Positions 32,881 to 40,202 of a stretch of DNA of 40,202 nt are shown here, in pieces; position 1 is the first letter of the stretch; every line of letters starts with the position of its first letter. The notes under the pieces were generated by a model. That model was given only the letters and a program-made list of their open reading frames with translations. It did not search any database and was not told the origin of the DNA. The DNA comes from UBA2166 sp964463965 (GTDB lineage: Bacteria; Nitrospirota; Nitrospiria; Nitrospirales; UBA2166). The position numbers and the translations under genes were made by a program. The stretch spans positions 1 to 40,202 of the forward strand of contig CAYXED010000011.1 of NCBI GenBank assembly GCA_964463965.1. The letters run 5' to 3'.

Positions 32881-33135
32881 TCACTCTTTCTGGGCGTTAA
32901 ACTGTCGATCAAGTGCATTCATCCGCCATGTGTAGAAAAAAATAATGGCTATGAATGTGTATATAGAGCCCTGTTGTGCAAACCAGAATCCCAATGGGTA
33001 TCCGGCAACTCTGATTTGATTTAAAGGCTCAACAAGCAACACTCCAAAGAGAAGAGATACAGTAAACCATGCGGAGAGACACCAAAATATAAGGCGAAGA
33101 TTAGCTTTCCAGTACAACTTATTTTTATCGCCCAT
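32881..33135 (-). CDS. DUF4212 small subunit of the sodium:solute symporter
   Basis: 84 residues with two membrane helices (about 13-35 and 54-72); the core WKANLRLIFWCLSAWF and GFWFAQQGSIYTFIAIIFFYTWRM is the DUF4212 signature. These small proteins pair with VC_2705-type symporters and the stop lies 10 bases before the symporter start. A likely accessory or assembly subunit; its mechanism is not established. Confidence 0.9.
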   Translation of the reverse strand: MGDKNKLYWKANLRLIFWCLSAWFTVSLLFGVLLVEPLNQIRVAGYPLGFWFAQQGSIYTFIAIIFFYTWRMNALDRQFNAQKE

Positions 33136-33231
33136 GTTCTACCTCGATTTTAACTCTCAATCATAGGGCTATACCTTAAAAGGGAGTTTCCTGCAGTGTA
33201 ATTTGGCCTTGTATTTTTTACAAAGATGTCT

Positions 33232-33963
33232 CTACTGAATTTCCAGTGGAATCAGGCAGTTTTGTGCAAAGGGTGACGTATAGTCTAAGTTTAACCGCTC
33301 AAAAGCTGCTTTTGGAATACCTATATCGGCGAGCCACAGCTCTCCTGTGGGTCCTTGTAGAAGGCCTGTTTTTGGTAAAGCTAACGTCATTGTTCGAGTT
33401 GCGTTAATGAATTGGCCTGGGGCTTTTCCTGTTGTCGAATCAATTCCCGAAGGAATGTCTAGTGATAGAATAGGTGTAGCCTGTTTATTCATCCACTGAA
33501 TAAGCTTCGTGGATACTTCGGTTGGAGAATCATTGAGGCTATAACCGATAAGTGCATCAATAATAAGATGTGCATCCATTGTCTCAAGGGAACTTACCGA
33601 AACTTCTTGGCCATGAGTTGAACTGAATATTTTTCTTTGGTAGGAGGCTGCTTCAGAAAGCTTTTTGGGAGAAGAGAGGCAAAGGCGAATTTCAATCAAG
33701 TCACTCAGGTTTGCAAGATGTCTTGCGGCACAAATTCCTCCACCCCCGTTGCCGCCAGAACCCGCAATAATAATGATGCGTATTTGAGATGATTGTTTAT
33801 TGATCATGTCAAGTGCAGATAACGCGAGATTGCGGCCAGCATTTTCCATCATCTGGTATAGATTTGGGCCAGTTTCTTGAATTGCAATGTGGTCCAGTTT
33901 CACCATCTGCTCTCTAGTGACTGGGGGTACATTGAGCCCTGTAAGTGTTCTATATGTAGCCAT
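33232..33963 (-). CDS. nnrE: NAD(P)H-hydrate epimerase (YjeF_N domain)
   Basis: 243 residues, only the YjeF N-terminal domain. It interconverts the R and S forms of damaged NAD(P)HX so that a dehydratase can repair them. Motifs are VTREQMVKLDHIAIQE near the start, GSGGNGGGGICAARHL (cofactor binding), LIIDALIGY, LSLDIPSGIDSTTG and LALPKTGL. Bacterial enzymes are often fused to the C-terminal dehydratase NnrD; here it is separate and nnrD is not in the window. Confidence 0.9.
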   Translation of the reverse strand: MATYRTLTGLNVPPVTREQMVKLDHIAIQETGPNLYQMMENAGRNLALSALDMINKQSSQIRIIIIAGSGGNGGGGICAARHLANLSDLIEIRLCLSSPKKLSEAASYQRKIFSSTHGQEVSVSSLETMDAHLIIDALIGYSLNDSPTEVSTKLIQWMNKQATPILSLDIPSGIDSTTGKAPGQFINATRTMTLALPKTGLLQGPTGELWLADIGIPKAAFERLNLDYTSPFAQNCLIPLEIQ

Positions 33964-34107
33964 CAGCCAATCCTAAATGACAAAAGTTTGACGACATGTT
34001 CGTTTGATTGTAGTATAGGTCAAACATCTAGCCAAACACAAAATGTTGGTGATTAGGTGTATCACATATAACTATATCAAGTGTAGTCTAGTGTTAAGGG
34101 AGCACTT

Positions 34108-35028
34108 ATGAAACACATTGGTATGCTACTCGTCGGGTTAATTCTTACTACTGGCGGTCTTCTTCTAGTCGATTCGCTTACTTTAAGCCAACCGAAGCAA
34201 AGTAGTGAGAATGAGGAAAATTTTCCAAGCTATCCTTCTATTCCACGCCTTCCGGCTTCTATGACCTTTGCTGGGGAGACTATTGATCTTTCAGATAATT
34301 TTGTACGCGAAAGAGTTGAGCGTGAGTTCTACGGATATCTTCAAGCTTCGGATAGTATTCTTGTAGCAAAACGCACGGGGCGTTGTTTCCCGCCTGTGGA
34401 GAAGATGCTCGCTGATGTTGGTATGCCTGATGACCTGAAATATATTCTTGTGGTGGAAAGTAAATGTGTTGAGAATGCCGTTTCAAGAATGAAAGCGGTT
34501 GGCCCATGGCAATTTATTCGCTCAACAGGCCTTAACTACTCTTTGACCATTAATTGGTGGAAAGATGAGAGACGTGATCTCCATCTCGCGACCCAGGCAG
34601 CAATAAAATTTCTCCGAAATCTCCGTGAGGAGCGCTTTGACAGCTGGGCGTTGTCGCTTGCGGCATACAACACAGGAGGAACGAGAGTTAGTAAGGCGAT
34701 GAAAGCTCAAAGCGCCAGTGATTACTGGAAATTGTATTTATCGCAGGAAACTATGCGGTATGTTCCCCGGATTCTTGCTGCTAAGGAGATTTTCTCAAAA
34801 CCTGAGCAGTATTTTGGGCTTAGTCCTGAAGATTTCTGGAAACCAATCCCATTTGAGCAAGTTACGGTACAAGTCAAGGCAAAACGGAAAGCCTTATCTG
34901 CAATTGCAGAGGATTATGGTACTCATCTGGTTCATATGAAGCGGCTGAACCCTGGGCTTCGTAAAGCATATCTGCCCCGAGGGACCCATAAGATTCGCAT
35001 TCCTATTTCCCACCAAAGAAAAATATAG
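34108..35028 (+). CDS. MltD-like lytic murein transglycosylase
   Basis: 306 residues with an N-terminal membrane anchor or signal (about 5-22). The SLT goose-lysozyme-like domain carries the catalytic E117 in ILVVESKCVENAVSRMKAVGPWQFI and LSLAAYNTGGTRVSKAM. Lytic transglycosylases cleave the muramyl-GlcNAc bond of peptidoglycan. The C-terminal 50 residues (LSAIAEDYGTHLVHMKRLNPGLRK) look like a divergent LysM-type wall-binding unit, as in MltD. It stands alone, with AAGGGAG preceding the ATG. Confidence 0.87.
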   Translation: MKHIGMLLVGLILTTGGLLLVDSLTLSQPKQSSENEENFPSYPSIPRLPASMTFAGETIDLSDNFVRERVEREFYGYLQASDSILVAKRTGRCFPPVEKMLADVGMPDDLKYILVVESKCVENAVSRMKAVGPWQFIRSTGLNYSLTINWWKDERRDLHLATQAAIKFLRNLREERFDSWALSLAAYNTGGTRVSKAMKAQSASDYWKLYLSQETMRYVPRILAAKEIFSKPEQYFGLSPEDFWKPIPFEQVTVQVKAKRKALSAIAEDYGTHLVHMKRLNPGLRKAYLPRGTHKIRIPISHQRKI

Positions 35029-35058
35029 GGTCTCTGTAAAGAGGAATCTTTTTAACTT

Positions 35059-36360
35059 TTATTGCCGAGGGGCAAATGAAGGGATTCCCGATTCGTCAAA
35101 TCGAGTTTTGACGGCTTGCATCATTTCGGGGGTGACGCTGGAGTGGCCGTGTTCCCTCGCATATTGCTCAACACTTTTAATGACCATGCCTCTGGCAAAG
35201 GACGGAACTCGATCTAAGCGCTCTTGTGCTGTTTGTGTCCAGGTCAGTTCGTAGGCGGGTTCAGCCCCAAATGCAGTGATATGTGGAAATTCTATCATCT
35301 CGTTTCCGTATTGTCCGGGTTGGTAGGTGCAAGAGGGGTCTTCGGCTAAGTAGTCTTCATTTATTGCATATGCTCGTGCGCGGCATCCACCGCATACATT
35401 TCTAAACTCGCATTCACCGCAACGACCACCAAGGAGAGAGCGGTCTCGAAGCTCGTCAAAAACCTTGGATTGATTCCAAAGTTCTACAAAACTACTCTCT
35501 TTGAGGTTGCCTACACTGACTGGAAGATAGGGACATGGTGTAAGATCGCCTTCAGGGGAGATTCGACAGTAGTACACACCACAAGGGCATGTGCCTCCTG
35601 GGTAACCCTGTAGTAATGGCGATGCTGCTTCACGTTCAAAGATGGCTCTCTTGAAATGTGGAGCACATTTTGCTGCTACGAACATCCGTCCTTTGTATTT
35701 TTCTTGTAGGTCAGAGAGGGTTTCCAGCATGGTCTCGTACTCGTCGGGACTTAAGTCCATGACTGTCTTTCCGCGACCCGTCCTCACCAAAAAATAAAGG
35801 TTAAAAACTTTTGCGCCAAGGTCTGCAGCGTACTCAACCATCTGAGGAATTTGGGCCATATTCATGCGAGTTACCGATGTCTGAACCAGAAATTGCATCT
35901 TATGCTTGGCCAATACCTTAATGCCTTGCAAGGTGGCGTCCAGCGCACCTTCAACTCCTCTGAATGTGTCGTGATCATCTGCTGAGTAAGAATCGAGGCT
36001 GATCCCTGCTCCGCTTACACCGTGGTCGAGCATCCGTTTGACTGTGTCATCGTCAAGCAGGATTCCATTTGTGCCCATGACGACCAAGAACCCAGTTTCA
36101 GACGCGTAGCGAGAAATTTCGAGAATGTCTGGCCTGAGCAATGGTTCGCCACCAGTCAATATCAACAGTGCGTTTCGGTTAATTTGAGCGATTTGATCTA
36201 TCACGGTGAAACACTGCTCACGGGTGAGTTCGCTGTCACGAACATAGCCATTTGGAAACTCGTTGGTATCCACAAAACCAGCTGGCAAATAGCAGTGGGT
36301 GCACTTCAGGTTGCAGAGTCTAGTAATATTCCACGAGATAGCCTGTACTTTCGTTTCCAT
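35059..36360 (-). CDS. Radical SAM/SPASM protein with C-terminal PCP_red-like domain (NirJ/AhbC/D-like)
   Basis: 433 residues. The radical SAM cluster motif is C16-x3-C20-x2-C23 (RLCNLKCTHCYL), followed by LTGGEPLLRPD and a Ser/Asp-rich strand. A SPASM region after residue 270 has CPCGVYYC, LTPCPY and GRCGECEFRNVCGGC for auxiliary iron-sulfur clusters. The last 60 residues (AQERLDRVPSFARGMVIKSVEQYAREHGHSSVT) resemble the PCP_red domain of protochlorophyllide reductase. NirJ and AhbC/D use this architecture in haem d1 and alternative haem synthesis, so a tetrapyrrole substrate is reasonable but not proven. A GAGGAT ribosome site precedes the ATG. Confidence 0.85.
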   Translation of the reverse strand: METKVQAISWNITRLCNLKCTHCYLPAGFVDTNEFPNGYVRDSELTREQCFTVIDQIAQINRNALLILTGGEPLLRPDILEISRYASETGFLVVMGTNGILLDDDTVKRMLDHGVSGAGISLDSYSADDHDTFRGVEGALDATLQGIKVLAKHKMQFLVQTSVTRMNMAQIPQMVEYAADLGAKVFNLYFLVRTGRGKTVMDLSPDEYETMLETLSDLQEKYKGRMFVAAKCAPHFKRAIFEREAASPLLQGYPGGTCPCGVYYCRISPEGDLTPCPYLPVSVGNLKESSFVELWNQSKVFDELRDRSLLGGRCGECEFRNVCGGCRARAYAINEDYLAEDPSCTYQPGQYGNEMIEFPHITAFGAEPAYELTWTQTAQERLDRVPSFARGMVIKSVEQYAREHGHSSVTPEMMQAVKTRFDESGIPSFAPRQ

Positions 36361-36421
36361 GAGAGATCCTCAGTTAAGGGGAGGTATAGTAGCGGGCTGC
36401 TACTCTCATCGCAAGCCTAAG

Positions 36422-36457
36422 ACGTGTGACAGATTACAATATTGTAGTATCACACGT
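36422..36457. promoter_or_regulatory. Nested palindrome upstream of the radical SAM gene
   Basis: Outer arms ACGTGTGA (36422-36429) and TCACACGT (36450-36457) enclose a perfect 12-base palindrome TACAATATTGTA (36435-36446), whose centres differ by one base. No T-run follows. It lies 62 bases before the minus-strand ATG (36360), where an operator would be expected. Confidence 0.5.
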
Positions 36458-36519
36458 GGTAACATTATGCTCCCGTGACATGGGATTGATCATATGGTGA
36501 TCCTTGAAGTACACTCATG

Positions 36520-36619
36520 NNNNNNNNNNNNNNNNNNNNNNNNNNNNNNNNNNNNNNNNNNNNNNNNNNNNNNNNNNNNNNNNNNNNNNNNNNNNNNNNN
36601 NNNNNNNNNNNNNNNNNNN
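36520..36619. other. Scaffold gap (100 N)
   Basis: Exactly 100 undefined bases, the usual placeholder for a gap of unknown size. Genes on either side are joined only by scaffolding, so the physical distance and any missing genes between the radical SAM gene and the cupredoxin-like gene are unknown. Confidence 0.99.
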
Positions 36620-36656
36620 AAATATGTTTAACTGAGTTTGAGGGAGGAAGGTTGCC

Positions 36657-37517
36657 GTGAGAAAAATATTTGGCAAGTTCAGTATCATAATTATTGCCAT
36701 GTGTGCCTTGAGTCTTGTAGGCACTGTGGATGCATTTGCAAAAAAGAAAAAACGGGGAAAGTCTAGTTATAAGACAGTTGATGTGGTAGATGGAGCTACT
36801 CTATCTGGAACGGTTGTCCTTAAGGGAAGTGCTCCGGGGCCTAAGACGTTTCCCATTGCGAAATTTCCTCAAGCGGAATTTTGTGGTGGTGTTGATACCA
36901 AAGGGTCAGAGCGTTTCCTTCAGGATGTTTCTGTTGGTAAGGGCAATGCGCTCCAAGATGTCGTTGTCGTAATTGCCGGCATTAAAGAGGGAAAACCTCA
37001 AACGCTTAAAAAGACTCATGTAGACATGGATGTGTGTAAGTTCATTGTTCAGGGAGGGCCATCAAAATTTGTTGGTATTGTGTCGCCAACAGTGGACTTT
37101 ACCGTAACCAATCATGATGAAGCTCCAGATCCAAAAACTGGAAAGGTCATTGGGGTATTACACAATCCTCATTCTTTTGGTATTGCGCCTAAGAAAAACC
37201 CCAGCACTATGTTTAATAAGGGTATGCCAACCAAAGGGGAGACCATGTCATTTAAAAAGGACATGAAAAAGATTAGGCGAGCACCAGTGATGAAGTTGCA
37301 GTGTGATCAACATGAATATATGCAGGCTTGGTTCAGGTCTGTGAGGCACCCTTATTATGCGATTGTTGATGGGGGTGGGGCGTTTAACATTGATCAAATT
37401 CCTGCCGGAAAGTATAAAGTGATTGCTTGGCATCCAATTTTGGGTGAGCAAACACAGGAAGTCACCTTTGGTGCTGGCGCAAAAGAATCTGTGAAATTTT
37501 CCTTTGCAGTCAAGTAA
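36657..37517 (+). CDS. Secreted cupredoxin-like protein (same family as 3604), copy 2
   Basis: 286 residues from a GTG with GAGGGAGGAAGG upstream, with a signal peptide (about 1-28, ending AFA-KK) and a lysine-rich linker. It matches the family of the 3604 protein: C76 and C127 in equivalent places, HNPH at 169-172, and C216-D-Q-H219-x2-M222 followed by FNIDQIPAGKYKVIAWHP. Differences include an Asp/Pro-rich loop (DEAPDPKTGK) before HNPH. The gene is 61 bases upstream of the multicopper oxidase gene and so probably co-transcribed with it. A copper-donor or electron-transfer role is inferred from the motif and the context. Confidence 0.75.
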   Translation: MRKIFGKFSIIIIAMCALSLVGTVDAFAKKKKRGKSSYKTVDVVDGATLSGTVVLKGSAPGPKTFPIAKFPQAEFCGGVDTKGSERFLQDVSVGKGNALQDVVVVIAGIKEGKPQTLKKTHVDMDVCKFIVQGGPSKFVGIVSPTVDFTVTNHDEAPDPKTGKVIGVLHNPHSFGIAPKKNPSTMFNKGMPTKGETMSFKKDMKKIRRAPVMKLQCDQHEYMQAWFRSVRHPYYAIVDGGGAFNIDQIPAGKYKVIAWHPILGEQTQEVTFGAGAKESVKFSFAVK

Positions 37518-37578
37518 GGCGTTTCCATTGGCGGATAATTTTTGATTTTGTGATATTTGTTTCAAGGAGGAGTTTGGT

Positions 37579-40202
37579 ATGGAGGACTTGAAGACTTGCC
37601 GCGTTGTTCCGTACGCTGCGTCTTTTCGTTTTTGTATGGCCAGGGTAGGGCTATTTGTACTTGTTGCTCTTATGCTTTGGGGGACTGCTGCAGTTGCAGG
37701 GGAGCCTTCAGGGTATATTGCAAAGCCAATTGGAACGGGTCATTTGTCTGCCCAGAACTCTATGGCTTTAGAAGAGGGGCGCGTGCCTAGCTGGTTGAAC
37801 AAATTGAAAGCCCAGATCCTTGTTGAGGAAACTATGGAGGGCCGCGAGGGACGTACAGCCAAGATTGGTGAGATTCATCGAAAAATGATGGATCAGGCCT
37901 CTGAAGCTCATGTTGGAGCTCAGCGGGATATGAAGGGGCCCTACGGTTACTCAGATGTTTTGCATCAATTTGGCATGATGGGAAATGAACCTCTTCTCGG
38001 GCCTGCTGACCAAGCTGCTTCAGATTCTATAAATAACGGAGGCCGTTGTCCTGCTCATGCGCCACGGCGGGAATACGACATCGTCGCGACTGAAGTAGGT
38101 ATTACGTTAAACCAATGGCAGATGTTTTATTACGGTTACATGTTTGTATTGGCAGAGGAAATGGATAGGGTTCGTGAAGAAGAGGTGCGGAACGAAAAAG
38201 CCCGAACCAAAGAAAACGATCCTGGTGCAATATCAAATGGGCTCCAAGGCGATGCTATTCAGCCGTTAGTGATACGGGGTAATGCCGGAGAGTGTGTTGT
38301 TTTTAAGGTCTTGAATGAGATTGTTGAGCAGCCAGTTAGTTTTCGCATTCATGGTTCAAACATGGTTGTGCAAGAGACTGGTGAGCCTGCAATTTTGAGC
38401 AATCCGGATGCAATTATTTTTGAGGGAGAACTCCAGACTTTTGAGTGGTATTTGCGCCCTGATGAGCAGGAGGGTGGTCATCAGATTCAAAGTGTTGGGC
38501 AGCGTGAACAAACTGCCTTGGGGCTTATTGGTACATTTGTTGTTGAACCTGCAGGGTCAACATATCTTTCGCCTTGGGAAGAGGGCAAAGAACTCAAGAG
38601 TGGCTGGCAGGCCATTATTGCTCATCCGCAAAAGCCAGACTTTCGAGAATTTGTACTGATCTATCATGAAGTTGGTGATGAGGCTTTTCGTCCGGTCGAT
38701 CGTAATGGAGAAATGATTCCACAACGCGATCCATTGAGTGATGCATATCGTCCAGCCTCAAGAGCGTTGAATTATCGTAGTGAGCCGTTTGGGATTGCGA
38801 TGCTTCAGAAGCAGAAAGACATTTTCCACTTCGAAGATGAGTCTGCTGCCTATAGTTCGTACACGTTTGGGGATGCCCCAACCCCTATTTTTCGATCGTA
38901 TCTAGGTGATCCGGCCAAGGTTCGCTTGGTTCATGGTGGCTCCGAGGTTTTTCATTCCCATCACCCGCATGGTGGCTCCATTCGTTGGTTGCGACAGCCA
39001 ATTGCAGGTGACAAGCGTATGTTTGCCGATGGTTCTCGTGGGCCTGTTAAGTTTCCTGTCGTACGAACCGTGTCTGATCGTGTGGATGTTCAGGTAATTG
39101 GTCCGACAGAGGTTTATGATCTTGATGTGGAGTGTGGGTCTGGGTTGTGCCAGCATTTGGCAGGAGATTTTTTATATCACTGTCATGTTGCCCACCACTA
39201 TGTTGCAGGTATGTGGGGATATTGGCGAGTGTATAACAGTCTTCAGTCTGGTAACTATCCTCACGAGTCAACCGATATTATGCGACCACTTGTGGAGCTT
39301 CCTGACCGTAAGGGCCTTGTGAAGAAGGGGATAACATCTGATCAGTTGGTGGGTAAGACCACTAATTGGTTTGGGAAAAAATTCAAGATCACAAAGGATA
39401 AGACCGATTGGAGTCAGGAGCCTCCGCTAATTTCGATCGTCGATTGGGTAACGCACATGGTGCCAACCCAGGGACAGCGTGGTCATACTGACGATCAGAT
39501 GGGACAGACATTGGCTCATGATCCGACAGTGCTGCCGTGGACGTGGGATGGCCTTACTGCAATGAATGAGCCTGAAACTATATTTGAGTGGCCGAAGTAT
39601 ACACCGGCGGAAGGCAACCACCATGCATGGGTTCCGACGCCAAAGAAGCAATATCCTTTTCTCTTTGAGCCAAAAACTGGAAAGGTGGCATGGCCACTTT
39701 TACATCCGCATCTTGGGATGAGGCCGGTTTTTGCACACAATCATAACCCTGCACCGTGGCTTGAACCATTCCATATGGGGACTGATCCTGGCAATAGATT
39801 TTCTGAGCCTGGGCACAATGCTGAACCTGGCAAGTTAAGCACCAAGCCGGCAACTCCGGGTGAGCATGGGCCATGGAGTCTATGTCCTCAAAATGCCGGG
39901 CGGGCGCAGTTCACTATCAATTTTATTAAAATACCAATTCAGATAACTGGGCCTCGCGGTGATAGGCCTGCTGTGATGGATGAGAGCGGGTTGTTGTTTG
40001 TACTTGCCGAAGAAGAGGCAAAGGTCAAAAAAACTCCTGCGATGCAGGTCCCGTTAGTTATGCGTGCCAATGTCTATGATTGCATCGACATTTTGCTCAA
40101 GAGTAAATGGCCTGATGATATGGCTCAGAATCTCTTGGGTAGCAAAGTGAATATGCATCACCACTTCCATCAGTTTGACAACCAGGCCTCTGATGGTGTG
40201 AT
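37579..40202 (+). CDS. Large secreted multicopper oxidase (partial, runs off the window)
   Basis: The frame is open from the ATG at 37579 (AAGGAGG eight bases upstream) to the window edge without a stop, giving at least 874 residues; most multicopper oxidases are 450-600. A signal peptide ends near AVA-GE (about 41). Copper-site motifs are HSHHPHGGS at 459-467 and H534-C-H-x3-H-x3-G-M545, the classical linkage of type 1 and type 3 copper. A further N-M-H860-H-H-F-H864-Q-F-D-x3-S-D-G near the edge looks like a third copper-binding segment. The size and repeated cupredoxin domains recall MofA/MnxG-type manganese oxidases, but I cannot confirm that. The preceding cupredoxin-like gene is likely its partner. 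Confidence 0.85.
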   Translation, partial: MEDLKTCRVVPYAASFRFCMARVGLFVLVALMLWGTAAVAGEPSGYIAKPIGTGHLSAQNSMALEEGRVPSWLNKLKAQILVEETMEGREGRTAKIGEIHRKMMDQASEAHVGAQRDMKGPYGYSDVLHQFGMMGNEPLLGPADQAASDSINNGGRCPAHAPRREYDIVATEVGITLNQWQMFYYGYMFVLAEEMDRVREEEVRNEKARTKENDPGAISNGLQGDAIQPLVIRGNAGECVVFKVLNEIVEQPVSFRIHGSNMVVQETGEPAILSNPDAIIFEGELQTFEWYLRPDEQEGGHQIQSVGQREQTALGLIGTFVVEPAGSTYLSPWEEGKELKSGWQAIIAHPQKPDFREFVLIYHEVGDEAFRPVDRNGEMIPQRDPLSDAYRPASRALNYRSEPFGIAMLQKQKDIFHFEDESAAYSSYTFGDAPTPIFRSYLGDPAKVRLVHGGSEVFHSHHPHGGSIRWLRQPIAGDKRMFADGSRGPVKFPVVRTVSDRVDVQVIGPTEVYDLDVECGSGLCQHLAGDFLYHCHVAHHYVAGMWGYWRVYNSLQSGNYPHESTDIMRPLVELPDRKGLVKKGITSDQLVGKTTNWFGKKFKITKDKTDWSQEPPLISIVDWVTHMVPTQGQRGHTDDQMGQTLAHDPTVLPWTWDGLTAMNEPETIFEWPKYTPAEGNHHAWVPTPKKQYPFLFEPKTGKVAWPLLHPHLGMRPVFAHNHNPAPWLEPFHMGTDPGNRFSEPGHNAEPGKLSTKPATPGEHGPWSLCPQNAGRAQFTINFIKIPIQITGPRGDRPAVMDESGLLFVLAEEEAKVKKTPAMQVPLVMRANVYDCIDILLKSKWPDDMAQNLLGSKVNMHHHFHQFDNQASDGV

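Noticed and set aside
34048..34066. CRP/FNR-like site GGTGA...TCACA before the transglycosylase gene
   Set aside because: The half-sites are nine bases apart instead of six, so it does not fit the CRP consensus.
1..40202. CRISPR array, tRNA, rRNA or insertion sequence
   Set aside because: I saw no regularly spaced repeats, no tRNA-like cloverleaf or rRNA landmarks, and no transposase gene in the window.

Overview
The window looks like draft-assembly sequence from an uncultivated Gram-negative bacterium. It carries a TonB-dependent outer-membrane receptor with its TonB, a DUF3187-type barrel, lipoproteins, Tat signals and many periplasmic redox proteins. A run of exactly 100 N (36520-36619) marks a scaffold gap. 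Base composition is mid-40s %GC by eye and uniform, with no IS element, tRNA, rRNA or CRISPR seen. The gene set would suit an aerobic or microaerobic lineage such as Nitrospinota or SAR324, but this placement is a weak inference.

Region 1 (1-8.8 kb, + strand) is a periplasmic electron-transfer operon. It encodes a Tat-exported Rieske subunit, a large molybdopterin subunit of the arsenite oxidase/iodate reductase (AioA/IdrA) family, a secreted cupredoxin-like protein, a dihaem MauG/cytochrome c peroxidase-like protein and a monohaem cytochrome c. A coiled-coil protein, a formylglycine-generating-enzyme-like protein without its catalytic cysteines and a small secreted protein follow. The active site is AioA-like but not canonical, so the substrate is unknown.

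Region 2 (9.2-16.2 kb) has a small excisionase-type HTH gene and a minus-strand vitamin B12 operon: btuB, tonB, btuF, btuC, btuD and a PduO-type cobalamin adenosyltransferase. A cobalamin riboswitch with a visible antiterminator/terminator pair precedes it.

Region 3 (16.2-28.4 kb) has a secreted esterase and a long minus-strand operon of four uncharacterised membrane proteins (one resembling DUF6754), a lipoprotein, a glyoxalase-like protein and a DUF1499 protein. A second minus-strand group encodes a small protein, a GlmL/MutL-type ASKHA ATPase and a swivelling-barrel plus KOW-like protein. No B12-dependent mutase accompanies GlmL. I suspect these two minus-strand blocks form one conserved, undescribed envelope system, split here by two plus-strand genes.

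Region 4 (28.4-36.4 kb) is mixed: Tat-exported MBL hydrolase, cupin lipoprotein, exported pentapeptide-repeat protein, acetate/solute:Na+ symporter with its DUF4212 small subunit, NAD(P)HX epimerase, lytic transglycosylase, and a radical SAM/SPASM protein with a PCP_red-like tail.

Region 5 (36.6 kb to end, beyond the gap) has a second copy of the cupredoxin-like family followed by a very large secreted multicopper oxidase that runs off the window (874 codons so far). The same partner family beside two different periplasmic oxidoreductases is the most striking pattern. Together they suggest a periplasmic redox chain acting on an inorganic substrate (metalloid, halogen or metal), which the sequence cannot name.
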